The notes: a model not told the origin generated them from the sequence alone. A stretch of DNA of 17,341 nucleotides from Ichthyophonus hoferi (GCA_002751075.1 NAOQ01000143.1:112747-130087), one strand, 5' to 3'. Counted from the first letter of the stretch, positions 1-9,778 are shown. Program-made: numbers and translations.

Positions 1-345
1 ACAGACAGACAGACATACATACACACCTAAATACATATATACTTACCTACATACACATTTACCTACCTACCTATCTACGTACATGCATACATATGTACAT
101 GTACAAACATACACACATGCAATCATACCTAAATACATATATACTTACATACGTGCCTACCTACCTACCTAAATACCTACATACATACCTACATACCTAC
201 ATACATACCTACATACCCACATACATACAAACGTACATACATACATACATACATACATTCATACCTAAATACATAGATGTTTACATACCTACATACACAC
301 CTACCTACCTACCTAACTATCTACATACATACAATAATGCAATAC
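1..345. repeat. ACAT/ACCT tetranucleotide microsatellite in BRPF-like intron
   Basis: Positions 1 to about 332 are imperfect tandem (ACAT)n with interspersed ACCT units, lying directly downstream of the exon donor at 345 of the minus-strand BRPF-like gene. The long open frame across it is an artefact of the repeat, encoding only Tyr/His/Thr/Ile runs. Confidence 0.9.
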
Positions 346-3300
346 CTTTCTCTATACGGTTAATTAGTTTCTCCATTGCAATCTCTGTCAATCCGGGTTG
401 GCCTTTTTTAGCCATCTGTGTATTGATCATCGATTTCCACACTATATCCTACGATGTGATTGGGTTTAGGTCATATGTATAAATAAGTACACACAATGTA
501 CGTGTTTATAATGTATGGTAGGTAAGACAGCGGAGATAAACAGGTACACAGACTACCATACATATATAGAAATATATATATATAATAACCCATATATGGA
601 AACACATATGCCACCACGTGCATATATAGTCACACACACACGAGGGGAAAAGAGAGAAAAGCACAGGTTTACCTCTTCATCCATATCATACTCTACTTCA
701 TTGTCAATATCTTCCTGTGACTTGGCTGTACATAGTAATAGGTCAGCGGAAGGCTAGCTTATAAGGCCTAATATATAGTGTCTAGCATGTGTTTGTGGTT
801 GGCGTTAAAGGTAATTCGTGTATGGTACTATATACATCTACCTATTGTATTTGATGATTATGCTTAAAAATACTCTAATAGTAATTTCCTATTTTATCAT
901 AGATATATTCTTATAACTACAGTCTAGATACCCTCCAGTAGGAATCATCAAGAAAGAGAATCAAATGGTGAGAGAGATAGAAGAAACGATATATATACAA
1001 CAGTATACTGTAATATACTAATATATACCACACTATACTACAATATAGTGTCCATTCAAAACGGAGTCATATGATAGGATAAGATATGATAGAATAGAAT
1101 ATGATAGAATATAATAGGATAGGATATGATAAGATAGTACAATAGTATAATAATATGGTAAATGATAGGATATGAAATGGTGCATGTGTACGTATATACT
1201 GTGTGAAAGTGTAGATGCATAGATATATATACTGTAATATTTTTTAATGGCCTTGTATGCCATTATCCAATGACAGGCAAGGATCTAGAAAGACACCTAC
1301 GGATAAATCGAATGAAACCGTCAACTCGAGGCGGGGCCAGTGGCAATTTTGCATTCTGTCTTACCTTAAATTCGCGTATTGGGATTGGCTCTTCCGGATG
1401 TTCTGCATCCTATCATAACACCCACTCCCAGTGTTTGTATAGGTAGATACATTATAAAGCAGTGTATATACACATACATATATATATTACACTAAACCAA
1501 ACTAAACTATACTGTATTATAGTATATTGTAATATATCCCATTCGATATGTACACCCACACCCACAGGTCCTCTCTGATTGGTCCCTAAATATTGATAAA
1601 ACCGTCAGGGGAACACCTACAGGCACATGGGGTATAATTGGTGGAATAGCCGGTTGTAGGAACTGCACCAATGGTAAGTGAGTATCTAGATGAGTCCGAG
1701 TGCCGTCATATTCAAGATCTAATTGGTTACAAATGGTGATTAGATTAGCGCCGCCCATAGCAACAGGCCAATGGCCAATAGAGATTAGATAGAGTTAATT
1801 AATAATGTAACAAGATAGAGAGGGAGGGAAAGAGAGCCTATATAACGTGTATGCGTGAAAGAGAGTATTGGTATAAAAAACATTACGTCATACACCAATA
1901 CAGTTCATGATTGGAATATCCTATTGGATAAATACTGATCGCCAATAAGATAGTGAGAATATAAATAGCACGACAAGAACAATCCATTAAAGCGAGTGAA
2001 AGAATAGGATATGTGTATAATGGTGGTGGTATGGGTCCCTCCGGGTACACATACACCATGCCTACAATATATAGGCCATCATTATGTACTTAGTATGTAT
2101 TGGTATAGGTATAGGTATGCATGTAAGTGTATATTGAATATATTGCATATGTGACTGTTGGTGCAAGGATAGGATGAATCTGTGGGTATGCAATCACATT
2201 ATCTCGTGCTTTGCATTTTTCTTTTTCTTTTTCTATCCTCTAAACTTATATATATCTATATTATACTATTATGTCATTATATTACTGTCACCCTATACTA
2301 CTATACTATATATCTTTTCTGTTTTATAAAATCCATTATCCCAGCAGGTAACTATAGTAACCTGAATCCACCCTTTGCAACCATTTCTGACCCAATAAAT
2401 ATCATCCAATACACTATACAAAAATGCCTTTAAGCAATAAAGAAAAATACACTTAATGCAGGTATATTCACAATATACCCAATGTAGAGCACCACTATTA
2501 CACCCACAAAGCAACATGCTAAATCAGCTCCCTCCCACTTATACAACTGATCAATGATTACTAGAATCGACAGTGGAAATGGGTTATAGTATGTGTGTAT
2601 AGTATGCATAATATAGTATGGCATGATCTATGATAACTGAAACGTACCTATCTGTATTCTGTATATCCCTGACTGACAATTGGAAATGCATTGGTATTAA
2701 TATAAAAGTAAAAACCTCTTTTCATTGGTTGCTGTATATCTAAAATAGCATAATAAGAGGAGCAATGCAAGATAAGCCACACTCACACAATATGTAAATA
2801 ACCACCCAATAATACACAATGATCACCATTTATGACACTAAGACCCTGCCAAACATAAAAAATGATAGCAAATTAACAAATGTAGTAGTCCAATGAGCAC
2901 CGCTCTTTAAAGCAACCTACCAATAATGAGTTTCTTAATGTTGGGTGGCTGCACACCACTATCAACAAAGCCATGATGTGTATATAGATCAGGCAGGTTA
3001 GGATCCACTGCAACCTACATTAACAGAACGCAAATGTTAATCTATTATAAAAATATGCTATAATCTATCTCATTTTTCGAGGGCATGTATTGGTCTATTG
3101 AAAGACTTAAAAATCAAGAGAAACCCCGGGCATATGTGTAGAAAATGGTATGGTGTGTGTCAAAAGATTTAGAAGCAGAGGGTAGGTGTAGGGCTTTATG
3201 GGCGCATATCATATTGTTATAATAATCTATTGTTATACTATCATACTAACCTACTATCATACTGCTATACTAACTTACAATTATACCATCGTACTATTGT

Positions 3301-4175
3301 ACTAACCTATTATTATGCTATAGCAACCTACTATCATACTGTTATACTAACCTATTATTATACTACCATACTAACTTACTATCATACTGTTATACCAACA
3401 TATTATTCCACTATCATATTAACTTCCTATCATACTGTTATACTAACCTATTATTCTACTATCATATTAACCTGCTATCATACTGTTATACTAACCTACT
3501 ATCATAGTTTTGTACTATAGTACTCTCATATTGCCATATTATCATATTAACTTAATACCATACTGTCAGACTATCATAGCAACCTACTATCATACTAACC
3601 TACTATCATACTAATCTACCATCATACTAACCTACTATCATACTAATCTACTATCATACTAACCTACTATTATACTAACCTATTAGCATACTAACCTACT
3701 ATCATACGAACCTAAATTATACTTACCTATTATCATACATTTATAATGCAAGTATATCTTTGTCTGGTGTATTAGTAATATCTATCTAACCAAAATAATA
3801 ATTCACATGTACATTTATGTAAGCATAGTTAAAATAGTTATATGTATCCATATACTCACATATGTACACACAAACACAAGCACAAATATATACACCATGC
3901 ATAAACATGTACAGTACATTAACAAACCCAAGGACAGCCGCTTGATATCATAAATAATCATGAATTAAACACACCTTCTTCATAAACAATGGTGAGTTAG
4001 CTCTCCTTTCGTTCTTAATCCCACCATTAAAAGTTCCATCAACCGATAAATTTCTTCCATCGGACCTATCACTATCAGAAACATGTTCAGGTATAGTTGA
4101 TTTTAGAGATTCTGATGGTTCTGAAACGGGGAGAAAGGTCGACTTCGAGTCGTCCGGCGCGCATCTTAATTTCAT
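346..4175 (-). CDS. BRPF-like (EPL1-module) chromatin scaffold protein, 5' part, runs off left edge
   Basis: Six exons chain in phase on the minus strand: 4175-3975, 3014-2921, 1718-1621, 1409-1301, 725-673 and 448-346, all with GT donors (three are GTAGGT) and AG acceptors, giving 219 residues. Residues 178-186 read VEYDMDEED, followed by W189 and, near 211-219, EKLINRIEK. This is the signature of the Enhancer-of-polycomb-like module in BRPF proteins (VEYDMDEEDYIW and LMDRLEKES in human BRPF1). Just upstream, APPRVDGFIRFIPKSQEDID aligns with the BRPF1 stretch [20 protein letters not shown]. Known of the family: BRPFs scaffold MOZ/MORF or HBO1 acetyltransferases and carry a PHD-knuckle-PHD and usually a bromodomain after this module; those would lie left of position 1. 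Residues 1-67 are polar, Ser/Asp-rich and unrecognised. The first two exons, and the acceptor at 1719, are less certain than exons 4-6. The start could instead be the in-frame ATG at 1758. A Jade or EPC relative is less likely. Confidence 0.72.
1065..1170. repeat. Degenerate GATAG/GATAA pentanucleotide tract
   Basis: Imperfect repeats of GATAG, GATAA and GATAT run through the intron between BRPF-like exons 4 and 5 (intron 726-1300). The rest of that intron shows nothing recognisable. Confidence 0.75.
1758..1950 (-). promoter_or_regulatory. CCAAT-box and CRE-like cluster, candidate internal promoter
   Basis: Seven CCAAT pentamers (either strand) fall in 179 bases: 1768-1772, 1775-1779, 1867-1871, 1895-1899, 1910-1914, 1923-1927 and 1942-1946. 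Between an 8-bp inverted repeat, GTATTGGT (1865-1872) and ACCAATAC (1894-1901), lies TTACGTCA (1883-1890), a CRE/ATF-like site. The cluster sits upstream of an in-frame ATG at 1758 on the minus strand, which reads MGGANLITICNQL and then continues in the frame of BRPF-like exon 3. Dense CCAAT boxes are typical of NF-Y promoters; use as a promoter here is inference. Confidence 0.4.
1951..2920. other. Intronic stretch with no supported gene
   Basis: This is most of the 1.2-kb intron between BRPF-like exons 2 and 3. It is AT-rich. Short open frames on the minus strand near 2293-2624 give a hydrophobic or Cys-rich reading without recognisable domains and without clean splice phases, so I call nothing here. 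Confidence 0.5.
3222..3737. repeat. 16-bp minisatellite with 48-bp higher-order period
   Basis: The basic unit is about CATACTAACCTACTAT (16 bp). From 3341 it is organised in 48-bp blocks of three diverged units, each starting GTTATAC: starts at 3341, 3389, 3437 and 3485, exactly 48 apart. From about 3560 to 3720 the array becomes simple 16-bp copies. It lies within intron 1 (3015-3974) of the BRPF-like gene. An open frame across it is a repeat artefact, since 48 is a multiple of three. Confidence 0.9.
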
Positions 4176-4543
4176 GTTTCATCAGCATTGGAACTCTACA
4201 TCAAAAACTGCACTATTGAAAAGGAACCACAACCTTATAGTACCTCTACCTTAACCGTAACATCTACAGTCATGATGGGTTAATACACGGTTGAAATTAT
4301 GAAATAGTTATAAACCGCCTGTCTTTTACCACTACTTAGGCCTAAAACCAATATATAAACTATATACCAGCACCACTATAAATATATTGTTGGCTAATAA
4401 ATACAATAACGCCTAAAAATACATATATTTATTTATTTATACATTATAATATATACATATATGTTTACATTATCTTTCCTTTTCCCGCCAACTGTAGTAT
4501 TTTTTTGACATATCCATCAGTGAGCCAATTTATTTTTGTTATT

Positions 4544-4565
4544 TAGTCCGAATCGATTCGGACTA
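4544..4565. promoter_or_regulatory. 22-bp perfect palindrome
   Basis: The half-site TAGTCCGAATC is followed directly by its exact reverse complement GATTCGGACTA, with no spacer. It is much richer in G and C than the DNA around it and sits 369 bases upstream of the BRPF-like start, within the shared promoter region. A binding site for a homodimeric transcription factor is a reasonable guess; no known site is recognised. Confidence 0.6.
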
Positions 4566-5088
4566 CAAAATGAGTCCCAATAGAGCCATCGCTGATGAGC
4601 TACGCGTCATAACCAGAAGTGCCCTGAGCCGATAACATTTCGATTTTTTCTAAGTTTAGCAATAAACTTTAAATAGGTAAAATGTAACATCCATGTCTCA
4701 AAGGACATTAGGTCATTTCTTGCATAAATAGATCCAATGCGTGTCTAATTTTAGAATAACAACTGTTAGACTCCGGTCAGTCGGGTGTACGTCAATTTAT
4801 CGTTAATAATTTAATTAATTTTAATTACAGCCTGTTAAAATCTTTCTTATTAATTAATAGTTTATTAGTAATTTGGTTTAAGTTATTAGATTGGTTGGTG
4901 TATTCACTTAGAATTGGCATATTTATTAACAACTGGGTTGCAATATACATTATATGGCTCTTTCATGTTGGTATGTAATTGGTGAAAAAAAATTTCAAAA
5001 CACAGAAGTGATTTGTTGTGTTTGTGTTTGTGTTCCGCACTAAATGTAGAACATTAAAATGAAAATTTATGGTATATCGGTTTTATGC

Positions 5089-5135
5089 CGCTAGATTGCG
5101 TCAATGAGAAAAAAAAGAAGCATTAATCACAATAA
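5089..5135 (+). repeat. Dispersed repeat copy A (CGCTAGATTGCG element)
   Basis: The 12-mer CGCTAGATTGCG at 5089-5100 recurs exactly at 16929-16940. In both copies it is followed by CAAT, an A-run ending in AAAGA, a CA-containing AT-rich stretch and an ATCAC, with small gaps. The shared block is about 40-45 bp, in the same orientation, one copy in a promoter region and one in an intron. Confidence 0.5.
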
Positions 5136-5476
5136 TAATAGCTCCGAGCCAATAGAAAAATAAATTATTAATTATTTATTGTTTTTAATTGCATTATATA
5201 AACGCAATAAAATAGCTACTAATTAGATAGTAAATAAACAAACAATAAATTGATACTGCATCTATTATCGTTGTATATCATATCATGCTATCATACCACA
5301 TCATATCCCGTCTTGTTTGTTTATACACCCTAGTTTATCTAATTATATTTATATTTTATAAATCTGTCTTGCATATATATATATTACTAAAACCACAATG
5401 GGATTTCTAAGTTCGTATAGATAAAGAAATGTTCAAATAAGATTATTTATTGTCGCCGTTGAATATACATACATAC

Positions 5477-5500
5477 ATGAAATCATGTCTCGGTTATTAA
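5477..5500 (+). other. Upstream ATG and short uORF overlapping the RAP gene start
   Basis: ATG at 5477 opens a seven-codon frame, MKSCLGY, ending at TAA 5498-5500, in a different frame from and overlapping the main ATG at 5485. If the mRNA 5' end lies upstream of 5477 this could damp translation of the RAP protein; if transcription starts between, it is irrelevant. Confidence 0.4.
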
Positions 5501-8500
5501 TGGTCCCATCAGTTACAGCCAGTTCTGTACAGCTATTATTCTTCCCCCGTATCTCTTTATCTGTCACACAACAGAGTATTAATTATATATCGTTACACCA
5601 CTCAAGTTATCGCTTTACTTCTAGCAGCACAGAGAATGGCCCCGCTAACATACCTAATAAACAAAGTAATTCAATTCTTCCTCGTACCTTAAATACACTA
5701 GCCCCCACGTTAAAAAGTAGCCCCAATGGAGGATCAGTAATTAAAACTAAACGTCTGTCAACAGCCGAGCTAGAAAACCTTCGTATTAATTTTGACCTAT
5801 TGAAAGAGTGCCTTGGTGAAAATACTCACCAGGCAAACGGAAAAGCCTCAACTGCAGCATTGTTAATGAAACCGGGTACACGGGACCTCCACCGTTGGCT
5901 ATACAATGAGGCGGGAAAAGTTATTCCGCGATTAAACAAGTTGCAGATAACTTTTTTTATCTCTCGAATTCACACACTGCAAAAGAATGACTTGGTGGAT
6001 AACAATTTGGGAGACCGTCTTGCTGAAACAATGAAACCATATATTACATCGTGGGATATAGGCGAACTTACCACGGCAAAGAATGTTGTGTTGGGACATT
6101 TTAAAGTTCAAAATTTGGAGTTTATTAGTGCGGTGCGCAGGCAGGAAATAGAGGTACTTAGCACGGTAACAGATATAACTGTGCAAGACATTGTACAACT
6201 GGTTGGCTCATCCTTTGTAACTAGTGTTAAAAATCAGGGATACCAAAAACTCATTGTGAAAAAGCTAAGTGAAATGACCAACGATATGCAACCGAAAGAT
6301 ATATATAAGTGTCTGGAGTTGCCTGAAATATGGGGGATACAGTTACCACAGTATGTCAGTAAACTGTATGGCAGGGCAATAAAAGTACTTGACATAACAC
6401 CAGCCTATCCTCTGTGTCACATGCTTGATTCATGTGTAAAGTTGAAATATAGAAATGTTCACTTTATTGAAGCAGCAGTCGGGCGGTTCAAAGACGGTCG
6501 GTTTGTATCTCGTATGGAACCTGAATGTGTTGCATTGGCACTACACGCTCTAATCACACTTCAATATACACCTCAGTGGTGTATGAATATCCTTGTAAGA
6601 GAGAGTAAACATGCAGTAAGTCACATGGACCCGCAAAGCATTTACTTATTAATCAAGGTCTTAAATAAAGGTTTTCGCCGAGACCAAGTGCTTGTGGACA
6701 GGGTGGTTAAAAGAGCTGGGGAATTAGCATCTTCATTCAACACAGAGCAAATAGGGGATGTAATTAACACACTGGATATGCTAAGAACTATGGATAGTCA
6801 AACATTAACTGCGTTTCTATGCAGATCAGTTAACTTAGCTGATTCATTGGATGAGCGCTCACTAGGTGTTATCCTACAGGTCTATGTAAATAGTAAACAT
6901 AAAGGTATCAACGAATTATTTCCATCGTCTTCCCAGTTGGAAAAAGCTTTATTCCACCGGGTTCACACAGTATTACCATACCTTAGTATTGCATCAGTCA
7001 CTCAGATCCTACGTGCTTTAGACATGTTAAAGTATGATGATGCAAGTCTTTTGGAAGAGTTAGGGAAGCGCTTAACAACATTAAGTCCACATATGACCCC
7101 AGCCCAGTCTGGTATTGTTCTCTCCGCCCTTCCCAATCTTGGATTAGTTACACCCTCTGTCCTTAAAGCTGTTATGGCACGTATAAGTCAACTAGAAGCT
7201 AACCTTTCCGGCAAAGATGCAGCCTTAGTAGCCAACTTTTTCAATAAAACAGGATTAAAAGCCCAGACATCAGCTGATCTTCTGTCTCGTCTGTGCCATT
7301 CTCACAATAAGAATCTAGACATCAATGCGATATGTGCGCTCATTCCATTCTTTGCTAAGCATCGTACTAATGACATGAAAACTATGGATATACTAACAAA
7401 CCGTATACAGGCCCTACGTAGTAATATAACTCCATTTGATCTCTCCAAGATTCTGGGGGCCGCTGCAACTGCAAATATACACAATGGTGTATTAATAACA
7501 TCATTAAGTGCACAGTTTTTGGAATTATTTTCTACCAAAGGAATGGCGTCACCTATTGTAGCTACCTCTTTTAGTGCCTTGGCCCGTGGACGCGTTTATG
7601 ACCAGAAATTATTAAATACTATTGTATCTTGGTGCCGCGCTATTAACCCTGGTGACCTGAGTGCTCATAATGCTTCACTTATACTTCATTCTTTGGGTAT
7701 GTTGAATTGTGAGGGGAAGATAAACGAGATTGTTCCTATACTCGTTTCATATATTGTAGACAACACAGCACAGGTGAATCAGTCAGTCGCACTGCAAGAA
7801 GAGAAAAGTCAATTACATAATATGCAGGAGAAACGGATGGAAGTATTGTGTAGAGCTTTATGGGCAGTGTGTGTTCTTACACCAAAAGATATAGGCTTGC
7901 ATGAAACACTTTGGGATACCGTTATAGCGACACTAATGGATCCACTGTACAAATGGTCCGCCTGGAAAGAGCCGCCTATTGAACTACATAATAATACAGA
8001 CGACAATCCAATAACTAATAATGCTTTGGACAACAACAGCATTACTGGTAATACTAGTAATAGTGTCGGTAAAAAACATATAGTGTCTCCTATTCAGAAA
8101 TCATTGATTGAGCTTCATCTAAGTTATAAGGCAACTAATCTGCGTTTCCCTGCTCTCCTCCTACGGAAACAAAGGAAAATAAGCAAGGATGTGACTTCGG
8201 TTTTTACTCGGGCAGCACAGACTTGGGATGAAATAGTAGTTAATGACAAGGAAAGAGTGCATGAAATACAACGGCAAGTGAGTCATTGTCTTAATATATC
8301 AGGCTTTACCCTTCAAGACAATACTTGTATCGCCCCCTCTCAGATCAAGGCAGATATTGTACTGGCGGATGAAAAAATGGTGGTAGAAACCAATGGACCT
8401 AATAGGTATGTTATAACAGGGGATAGACAGCATCCCACCGGGCCCACACAGCTTAAACGATCATTGATAGAGGCCTCAGGATATAAAGTAACTACGATAC

Positions 8501-8679
8501 CATGGTGGGAATGGGAACTTGCTAATACTACAGAGAGAAGAGTAGGGTATTTGAGAAAAAAAATGTCCGGTGGCCGTGATAGTATAGGGTTAAAGGAGGA
8601 AGAAAAACAAGAAAGTTCTAGTAATAATAGTGATGGTAGGAAGGATGATAACAATGATCATTCCTTTGCATTTTTCTGA
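5485..8679 (+). CDS. Large mitochondrial RAP-domain RNA-binding protein (HPR/FASTK-like), 1064 residues
   Basis: One uninterrupted frame with standard stop TGA. Residues 1-49 have no acidic residue, are rich in Ser, Leu and hydroxylated residues and carry scattered Arg, fitting a mitochondrial presequence. Residues about 330-760 are Leu/Ala-rich helical repeats of roughly 35-40 residues (for example VTQILRALDMLK near 505, SGIVLSALPNLG near 542, SKILGAAATANI near 654, SLILHSLGMLN near 730), resembling the heptatricopeptide (HPR) and FASTK-type helical repeats. An Asn-rich linker follows at about 835-857. Residues about 954-1029 are a RAP domain: KADIVLADEKMVVETNGPNR (955-974, with D957 and E968 in positions expected of the endonuclease-like fold), then LKRSLIEASGYKV and PWWEWEL with W1007, W1008 and W1010. 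The tail from 1035 is Lys/Glu/Ser/Asn-rich. RAP proteins of this build act in mitochondrial or plastid RNA processing, stability or ribosome assembly; the exact RNA target cannot be read. It lacks introns, unlike its neighbours. Confidence 0.94.
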   Translation: MSRLLMVPSVTASSVQLLFFPRISLSVTQQSINYISLHHSSYRFTSSSTENGPANIPNKQSNSILPRTLNTLAPTLKSSPNGGSVIKTKRLSTAELENLRINFDLLKECLGENTHQANGKASTAALLMKPGTRDLHRWLYNEAGKVIPRLNKLQITFFISRIHTLQKNDLVDNNLGDRLAETMKPYITSWDIGELTTAKNVVLGHFKVQNLEFISAVRRQEIEVLSTVTDITVQDIVQLVGSSFVTSVKNQGYQKLIVKKLSEMTNDMQPKDIYKCLELPEIWGIQLPQYVSKLYGRAIKVLDITPAYPLCHMLDSCVKLKYRNVHFIEAAVGRFKDGRFVSRMEPECVALALHALITLQYTPQWCMNILVRESKHAVSHMDPQSIYLLIKVLNKGFRRDQVLVDRVVKRAGELASSFNTEQIGDVINTLDMLRTMDSQTLTAFLCRSVNLADSLDERSLGVILQVYVNSKHKGINELFPSSSQLEKALFHRVHTVLPYLSIASVTQILRALDMLKYDDASLLEELGKRLTTLSPHMTPAQSGIVLSALPNLGLVTPSVLKAVMARISQLEANLSGKDAALVANFFNKTGLKAQTSADLLSRLCHSHNKNLDINAICALIPFFAKHRTNDMKTMDILTNRIQALRSNITPFDLSKILGAAATANIHNGVLITSLSAQFLELFSTKGMASPIVATSFSALARGRVYDQKLLNTIVSWCRAINPGDLSAHNASLILHSLGMLNCEGKINEIVPILVSYIVDNTAQVNQSVALQEEKSQLHNMQEKRMEVLCRALWAVCVLTPKDIGLHETLWDTVIATLMDPLYKWSAWKEPPIELHNNTDDNPITNNALDNNSITGNTSNSVGKKHIVSPIQKSLIELHLSYKATNLRFPALLLRKQRKISKDVTSVFTRAAQTWDEIVVNDKERVHEIQRQVSHCLNISGFTLQDNTCIAPSQIKADIVLADEKMVVETNGPNRYVITGDRQHPTGPTQLKRSLIEASGYKVTTIPWWEWELANTTERRVGYLRKKMSGGRDSIGLKEEEKQESSSNNSDGRKDDNNDHSFAFF

Positions 8680-8772
8680 TATGTTTGTGTCGTATAATTG
8701 CATATCCACTATAGGTAGAATGGATATAGTCGTAATTAACCAATGTTGAGTTTTTCATTAGTGCATCTCTTG

Positions 8773-8926
8773 GGAGTATAGAATTCTGTCAAATTTAGTG
8801 ACATACATATACAGCATAAGTCAACATAGCTATAGTAATAATTTCATAATTTTAAGATTTTAATTGATTTTCATATGGTACACTATATTTTAGGCGTATA
8901 AAGATCTGTCGAATATAGTGATAAAT
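8773..8926. repeat. Degenerate direct repeat, two copies 120 bp apart
   Basis: GGAGTATAGAATTCTGTCAA (from 8773) and GGCGTATAAAGATCTGTCGA (from 8893) align without gaps and continue as AAT-TTAGTGA versus AAT-ATAGTGA, roughly three quarters identical over about 31 bases. It lies in the 3' flank of the RAP gene. Confidence 0.45.
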
Positions 8927-9634
8927 ATATAACATGGGTCCAAAACGTTCTATTCATAATTAATTCTAACTAAGTTGTTAATTAGCTTATGTGTGGTATA
9001 TTACACCTTATAAATATGAAAGTCTATGTCTGCGACAAGATCGGACCACTGTTATATGCAGCAATAATAAATAAACCCTTTTTTATACTTTAATTCTCTG
9101 CTTGTACTTGTCGGCGGTTGTGCAAGATAGATTAGGTAATGACTCCTATCATATAACCCTATCTATATGGAACCTATACTCTATTAAACATAGACTGAAA
9201 TTGAAAAATAGCATTGTTCATCGAGTGGAAGAGGAAAGTAAATGCTTATACTTGTGTAATATAATTAAGAATGCCGACCTATCTGCATACCAATTTACGG
9301 ACATTGAGGGACAAGAAAATCGATGTAGAGGAAGGGGGAGGAGATGAGATTAGAAAAACTTAAAGGCAATAATATGTAGTATATGAATTTTGATTTGGAT
9401 TTAGTTAAAATACTTTCATCATTTATACTGTATAGAAAGGGGCACTTGTATGAAGTCAAAATAACTCTACACTGCAGTTGTCTTTGCTCTCTTTGTCCTT
9501 TCTACCATAGCTTTGGGATTTTAAAAGTATTCATGTTTTTGTAATTATATATACAAGCATATATATATATCGGTTAGGCTAGTTTACGCCCCTTAATAGA
9601 TGAAGGTGCGTTTAAGTCGTAGTCAACGGATAGA

Positions 9635-9778
9635 TCATTCATGAAGGGATTGCGATAGACCTCTGAATAGTGAGGTTTTATCTACCATTTTAAAGGCCTC
9701 TTCGTTAGTTTGGTTTGCAATTTTAACAACACTGACCAACCTTTCTAGCCATTTATTAATAACATACACGGAATATTA
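9635..9778 (-). mobile_element. Possible LTR-retroelement gag-like fossil fragment
   Basis: The minus strand has a short open stretch of about 45 residues containing YVINKWLERLVSVVKIANQT and, further on, SLFRGLSQSLHE. The spacing of a WLERL-type helix followed by F-R-G-L resembles the Retrotrans_gag pattern of Ty3/Gypsy elements. No LTRs, protease or polymerase were seen nearby, so if real it is a broken remnant. A host exon of unknown type is the alternative. Confidence 0.2.

Larger units (their letters stand above)
4176..5484. promoter_or_regulatory. Divergent intergenic promoter region, BRPF-like and RAP genes
   Basis: This 1.3-kb AT-rich stretch separates two divergently starting genes, so it should hold both promoters. 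It contains a 22-bp perfect palindrome at 4544-4565, runs rich in TTAATTAA-type sequence (about 4800-4860 and 5160-5250), a TATATAAA at 5195-5202 on the plus strand, and one copy of a dispersed repeat from 5089. I see no supported coding exon in it. Assignment of any motif to either gene is inference. Confidence 0.6.

Noticed and set aside
93-482. 129-codon plus-strand open frame
   Set aside because: Most of it is ACAT/ACCT microsatellite translation (Tyr/His/Thr/Ile), and its end overlaps the minus-strand BRPF-like exon at 346-448.
2293-2624. Minus-strand open frames with hydrophobic or Cys-rich readings as extra BRPF-like exons
   Set aside because: No motif recognised, no convincing pair of splice sites in phase with exons 2 and 3, and those two exons already join directly in phase.
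3230-3520. Plus-strand frame with a 16-residue repeat
   Set aside because: It is the 48-bp satellite read as codons; no ordinary protein composition.
4544-4620. Palindrome region as a tRNA or other structured RNA
   Set aside because: No cloverleaf, no B-box (GGTTCGAATCC-like) and only a single symmetric stem; better read as a DNA site.
9102-9347. 81-codon plus-strand frame
   Set aside because: No ATG, no recognisable domain, ends in a purine-rich low-complexity stretch; cannot be told from chance.
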